DNA of 9,753 nt from JAQVQN01 sp964557205. Lineage in GTDB: Bacteria > Verrucomicrobiota > Kiritimatiellia > RFP12 > UBA1067. Made by a program: the position numbers and the translations under genes. Every line of letters starts with the position of its first letter. Positions within the stretch are counted from its first letter, which is position 1. Below are positions 7,116 to 9,753 of the stretch, one piece after another. Under the pieces are notes generated by a model, which was given only the letters and a program-made list of their open reading frames with translations, was not told the origin of the DNA and did no database searches. The stretch lies in the NCBI GenBank assembly GCA_964557205.1, contig CAZKZI010000124.1, forward strand, positions 1 through 9,753. Direction: 5' to 3'.

Positions 7116-7238
7116 TTACTCACACGGGACGCGCTTCGGTAGCGCGAGAATGAGTTTGGCCAGTTCGGCACGCGCGGCGTCGTAGGCGGACGGCCACGAG
7201 GCTAACGTTTTTATGCGGATTTTAGGGGTTGACTGTTT
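7116..7238 (-). pseudogene. Short coding-like remnant, 40 codons plus stop
   Basis: Between a TGA (7239-7241) and a TAA (7116-7118) the minus strand is open for 40 codons. It reads like the C-terminus of a real protein: LASWPSAYDAARAELAKLIL, then ALPKRVPCE. The alternation of Ala, Leu, Lys and Glu suggests an amphipathic helix. There is no ATG, GTG or TTG start with a ribosome site, and the plus-strand promoter at 7229-7256 overlaps its upstream end. It could be the surviving tail of a lost gene, or chance in GC-rich DNA. No family is recognised. Confidence 0.25.
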
Positions 7239-7256
7239 TCACCCCCCACGCATAAT
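7229..7256 (+). promoter_or_regulatory. Sigma-70-like promoter for the GH109 gene
   Basis: TTGACT (7229-7234), a 16-base spacer and CATAAT (7251-7256) match 5 of 6 consensus bases in each box. Transcription would start near 7263, leaving a leader of about 168 bases before the ATG at 7431. GGGGT (7225-7229) and ACCCC (7241-7245) form an inverted repeat around the -35 box, which could be an operator. TTGTTA (7325-7330), 17 bases, AATATT (7348-7353) is a weaker alternative nearer the gene. Confidence 0.6.
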
Positions 7257-7266
7257 AGATGCCAGT

Positions 7267-7335
7267 CATGGGAACCGGAATGTTTCCGGCTTGGCCTATG
7301 GGATGCTAGTGAATCCTGTTTTTCTTGTTAAGAAA
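7267..7335 (+). promoter_or_regulatory. Structured 5' leader: stem-loops just after the predicted transcription start
   Basis: Stem 1 pairs CATGGG (7267-7272) with CCTATG (7295-7300), with one G-U pair. An internal loop of 2 and 5 bases follows, then CCGGAA (7275-7280) with TTCCGG (7284-7289) around a TGT loop. A weak GGAT/ATCC stem (7301-7316) precedes GTTTTTC. Stem 3 is TTTCTT (7321-7326) with AAGAAA (7330-7335) around GTT. The first stem begins about 4 bases after the predicted transcript start. It resembles no riboswitch I know. An mRNA-stabilising 5' hairpin, a transcription attenuator or a protein-binding site would all fit. Confidence 0.45.
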
Positions 7336-7418
7336 TGCGTAAAATTAAATATTAAAGGTGCCCATTGTGAAACAGCGTGGGTATGCGTGGGTGGAGAACG
7401 GAAAGAGAAAAACGAACC

Positions 7419-7424
7419 AGGAGA
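7419..7424 (+). promoter_or_regulatory. Ribosome binding site selecting the Tat-signal start
   Basis: AGGAGA lies 6 bases before ATG at 7431. An in-frame ATG at 7377 would put 18 residues ahead of the twin-arginine signal and has no comparable site, so 7431 is preferred. Confidence 0.8.
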
Positions 7425-7430
7425 AACGTG

Positions 7431-8798
7431 ATGACAAGACGGCGTGATTTCTTAAAAGCGGCCTCCTTCACAGGCATGGCCGCAGTGATGGCGGGAACGG
7501 GTTGCCAGACTATGGGACGCTCCATAAACAACGCGCGCTCGGTGATGGGGCTGCGTGCGCCCGCGCTGGATGAGGTGCGCGTGGGCTTTATTGGCGTCGG
7601 CGCGCGCGGGCCCGGCGCGGTAAAGCGGCTGTGCAATATCCCGAAGACGAGAGTGGTGGCGATCTGCGACATCTACGAGGACCGGGTCGCCAAGAGCGCG
7701 GCGGATGTCGTGGCCTTGGGACAGAAGGATCCCGCCAAGTATTTCGGGTCGAAAGAGGCGTTCAAAAAAATGTGCGAGCGCCCGGACGTGAATCTCGTCT
7801 ATGTCTGCACGAACTGGGAGTGGCATGTGCCGATGGCGCTCTATGCCATGCAGTGCGGCAAGCACGTCTGCGTGGAGGTGCCGATCGCCATGACGGTCGA
7901 GGACTGCTGGCTGCTGGTGAAGATGGCCGAAAGAATGCGCCTGCACTGCATGATGCTGGAGAACGTCTGTTACGGTGAGAATGAACTGTTGGCGCTCAAC
8001 CTTTGCCGGAAAGGCGTGCTGGGTGAACTCGTGCATGGCGAGGCAGCCTACATCCATGACGGGCGCGGCGGCTATTTGAAGGGAAATGATAACGGCGAGG
8101 CGTTCAAGAAATTCCGGTTCAGGTGGTATCAACGGCATACCGGCAACCTATATCCCACGCATGGGCTCGGCCCGGTCTGCCAATATATGAACATCAACCG
8201 GGGCGACTGTCTGGAGTCCTTGGCCTCCATGAGCACCCTCCCTTTCGGGTTCGGAAGCGCGGCGGCGGACAAGTTTGGCCAAGAGAGTCTGCAGGCCAAG
8301 ACAGCCCGCGCGATCAAGATGGGGGACATGAACACCTCGATCATCCGGACCCGTCTCGGCAAGACGATCATGGTGCAGTTCAGTCTCTGCAGCGCGCGGC
8401 CCTATACCCGCCTCAACCTGATTTCCGGCACGAAAGGCACCTTGGCCGATTTTCCTTTGCGCGTTGCGCTGGATCCCAGCCCGCACGCCTGGATGAGCGA
8501 CAAAGCGCTTGAGGAACTCCAGGCAAAATACGTCCATCCCCTCTGGAGCAAACACAGGAAGACCGCTCAAAAAATGGGCGGTCACGGCGGCAAGGACTAC
8601 CTCATGGAGTCCCGCCTGTGCCACTGTCTCTTGAACGGCCTGCCGCTCGATCAGGATGTCTACGACGGCGTGACGTGGAGTTCGCTGGTGGGACTCTCCG
8701 AGCAGTCTGTGCTGAACGGGGGATCGGCCGTCGAAGTGCCAGACTTCACGCGCGGAGCGTGGCGGACGGCGGAACCGCTCGGGATTGTGGAGGGTTAG
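7431..8798 (+). CDS. Tat-exported GH109-family protein (Gfo/Idh/MocA fold, NAD-dependent glycosidase)
   Basis: A 455-residue protein whose N-terminus MTRRRDFLKAASFTGMAAV is a twin-arginine signal; Cys25 after AGTG could be a weak lipobox, so it may be lipid-anchored. A Rossmann domain follows: GFIGVGARG (52-60) and Asp80 after the second strand, suggesting bound NAD. The Gfo/Idh/MocA EKP motif is replaced by CVEVP (147-151), with no Lys. Further hallmarks of glycoside hydrolase family 109 are MMLENVCYG (174-182), NLYPTHGLGP (239-248), RGDCLESLASMS (257-268), GDMNTSIIRT (298-307), GGHGGKDYLM (383-392) and PDFTRGAW (437-444). The family founder is the NAD-dependent alpha-N-acetylgalactosaminidase of Elizabethkingia, in which the Tyr and His of YPTH are in the active site. 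Tat export fits a protein that must fold around its cofactor before leaving the cytoplasm. It likely removes GalNAc or a related sugar from glycans; specificity within the family is uncertain. Confidence 0.92.
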   Translation: MTRRRDFLKAASFTGMAAVMAGTGCQTMGRSINNARSVMGLRAPALDEVRVGFIGVGARGPGAVKRLCNIPKTRVVAICDIYEDRVAKSAADVVALGQKDPAKYFGSKEAFKKMCERPDVNLVYVCTNWEWHVPMALYAMQCGKHVCVEVPIAMTVEDCWLLVKMAERMRLHCMMLENVCYGENELLALNLCRKGVLGELVHGEAAYIHDGRGGYLKGNDNGEAFKKFRFRWYQRHTGNLYPTHGLGPVCQYMNINRGDCLESLASMSTLPFGFGSAAADKFGQESLQAKTARAIKMGDMNTSIIRTRLGKTIMVQFSLCSARPYTRLNLISGTKGTLADFPLRVALDPSPHAWMSDKALEELQAKYVHPLWSKHRKTAQKMGGHGGKDYLMESRLCHCLLNGLPLDQDVYDGVTWSSLVGLSEQSVLNGGSAVEVPDFTRGAWRTAEPLGIVEG

Positions 8799-8817
8799 CC
8801 GCATACCGTACAGAGCT

Positions 8818-8895
8818 TCACGGGTTGCCGCTACGTTCTGGAGTGACAACCTCCGTGTCGTCCGCCAACTTTTTCAGCGTGCCGGGGTACTCGTC
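8818..8895 (-). other. Coding-like +1-frame tail beyond the PHP-protein stop
   Basis: Directly after the in-frame stop (CAC TGA C), the +1 frame on the minus strand is open for 25 codons and reads DEYPGTLKKLADDTEVV, then TPERSGNP and a TGA at 8818-8820. It has no start codon of its own: its frame opens only at a TGA inside the PHP gene. It could be a C-terminal extension lost by a one-base change, a sequencing error at this point, a remnant of another gene's end, or a programmed +1 shift at the TGA C context. The PHP protein already ends plausibly at QPILIRH, so I give this low weight. Confidence 0.25.
8819..8857. terminator. Possible shared stem-loop in the convergent gap
   Basis: CACGGGTTG (8819-8827) pairs with CAAC (8847-8850) and CCGTG (8853-8857), a 9 bp stem with a 2-base bulge and a 19-base loop. 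It lies between the converging ends of the GH109 and PHP genes, where a two-way terminator is expected. No T run follows immediately on either strand (TTTTT comes at about 8870 on the plus strand), so termination by the intrinsic route is uncertain. Confidence 0.3.
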
Positions 8896-9753
8896 AGTGC
8901 CGGATAAGGATCGGCTGCGCGAAGATCATATCAACGATGCCGATGGGGGCTTGCCCTTTAATATCATCGATTTTGGCGGGTAGGATGTCCCCTAGCCTGT
9001 CATGAATGCGGGCGATCTGGAGAACGTTCATTGCCGAGAACGCCTCTGCGGTCAGGGGCTTCCCGTCTAAGTGAGTCGCCGGATAAGCGAACGCCTCCAC
9101 CCGGACATAGCGGCAGAGAATGCTCCCGTCGGCTGCGCGGGGAAACGCGAAGAACACCTTATCGCCGCTCTCGACCCCGGCGATACCCTGATCGGTCACA
9201 AAACGGATCTGCGTGTTGGGGCGTTTAGCACGGTCGGCCCCGTCCACGGCCACCTCCAAGCCGACTGGTTTGCCGTTTTTGTCCTGGCGCACCGCGATAC
9301 GAGTGAAGCGGAAATCGCTCTTGTCGTAAGGCGACACGACCTTCCCCGACGCGTCAATCGACATCGCGCCGATCAACCCAAAGAAACGCCCCTGCCGGTA
9401 GGCGAGCAACGCCTCGTGCTCCCTTTCCTGCCGCGTCAGTTTCGACAAGTCGGAGACCAGCAGCACGTTACGGCCACGCTCGCAGATCGGGTGATCCTTC
9501 ACAAAAAAACCAAAACATCGCCGGCCCGTCCGAAGAACGTTGTCCCAGTGGTTGTAGAACGTCAGTTCGTCCAGTGTCGTCGGAGGAGGCGAGACCCTGC
9601 TGAAGTAACCGAAGAGGCTCGAAGGATTCCAGATCTCGATTCCCAGCACACGCTCGTCAAAATCAAGCATGGCGAGCAGATCTTCCAGAGTCAGCCACGG
9701 ATGGTTGATCGTAATCCCGCCGGCATCAGGAAAGAGGAGCCCTTCAACGGGTT
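8894..9753 (-). CDS. PHP-domain protein, 5' end cut by the window edge
   Basis: The reading frame is open from the stop (8894-8896) to the right edge, giving about 286 codons; the start lies outside the window. The first residues visible are PVEGLLFPDAGGITINHPWL: GG-x-x-x-x-NHP is a metal-binding His region of PHP (polymerase and histidinol phosphatase) phosphoesterases. Downstream, LGIEIWN, HWDNVLRTGRRCFGFFVKDH and the later LLAYRQGRFFGLIG match the order GIEIWN, WD-x-x-L-x-x-G and ALR-x-GRFY seen in secreted-type PHP proteins of PVC and related bacteria. Here Asp-His is followed by Pro rather than the more usual spacing, so one metal ligand may differ. The ATG at 9670 is internal to the domain and not the true start. 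The family hydrolyses phosphoesters or binds metal; the substrate is unknown. It converges on the GH109 gene with a 95 bp gap. Confidence 0.72.
   Translation of the reverse strand, partial: PVEGLLFPDAGGITINHPWLTLEDLLAMLDFDERVLGIEIWNPSSLFGYFSRVSPPPTTLDELTFYNHWDNVLRTGRRCFGFFVKDHPICERGRNVLLVSDLSKLTRQEREHEALLAYRQGRFFGLIGAMSIDASGKVVSPYDKSDFRFTRIAVRQDKNGKPVGLEVAVDGADRAKRPNTQIRFVTDQGIAGVESGDKVFFAFPRAADGSILCRYVRVEAFAYPATHLDGKPLTAEAFSAMNVLQIARIHDRLGDILPAKIDDIKGQAPIGIVDMIFAQPILIRH

Larger units (their letters stand above)
6854..7430. other. Divergent intergenic region (577 bp)
   Basis: This gap separates the divergent starts of the hydrolase (minus) and the GH109 protein (plus). It contains a sigma-70-like promoter pointing right (7229-7256), a leader with several stem-loops (7267-7335), a 41-codon coding-like stretch on the minus strand (7116-7238) and a compound stem-loop (7118-7155: ACTCA with TGAGT, and CGCGCT/AGCGCG around TCGGT). 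I found no convincing promoter for the minus-strand genes. The best candidate is TTGTCT, 17 bases, TACCAT on the minus strand near 7000-7030, matching only 4 of 6 bases in each box. I found no tRNA, no known riboswitch and no complete gene here. Confidence 0.7.

Noticed and set aside
8618..8983. A 121-codon plus-strand frame across the GH109 3' end and the convergent gap
   Set aside because: It overlaps the conserved end of the GH109 gene in another frame and has no ribosome site or recognisable content.

Overview
The gene content suggests a free-living or gut/sediment bacterium of the Planctomycetota-Verrucomicrobiota-Lentisphaerota-Kiritimatiellota group. The reasons are several carbohydrate-type Gfo/Idh/MocA proteins, one of them Tat-exported and of glycoside hydrolase family 109, a ceramidase-fold secreted hydrolase, a large sodium:solute symporter and a PHP-type protein. 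This is inferred from family repertoire; no rRNA or tRNA is present to confirm it. No mobile element, CRISPR array or RNA gene was recognised.

Layout. Positions 1-67 hold two copies of an imperfect 33-34 bp tandem repeat. Positions 69-6853 are a compact block of five minus-strand genes, transcribed right to left: a secreted ceramidase-fold hydrolase (GTG start at 6853), a DegT/DnrJ/EryC1 PLP aminotransferase, a sodium:solute symporter, a cytoplasmic Gfo/Idh/MocA oxidoreductase and a short-chain dehydrogenase. Gaps are 22, 81, 32 and 44 bp, so they probably form one operon. The 81 bp gap holds a long imperfect inverted repeat built from GAAAC-type heptamers.

A 577 bp divergent intergenic region (6854-7430) holds a good sigma-70-like promoter pointing right, a structured leader and a short coding-like remnant on the minus strand. 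Next is a plus-strand Tat-exported GH109 protein (7431-8798). Converging on it from the right edge is a PHP-domain protein cut by the window end (8894-9753). A 95 bp convergent gap separates these two and may hold a shared stem-loop.

Working model (inference). The exported hydrolases (GH109 and ceramidase-fold amidase/esterase) release sugar- or amide-linked products outside the cytoplasm. The symporter imports a small polar product. The Gfo/Idh/MocA enzyme, the SDR and the PLP aminotransferase then exchange hydroxyl, keto and amino groups on it. The combination reads as an amino-sugar, amino-cyclitol or similar amino-polyol utilisation module. The substrate cannot be read from sequence, and the exact five-gene set is not one I recognise as a described pathway.
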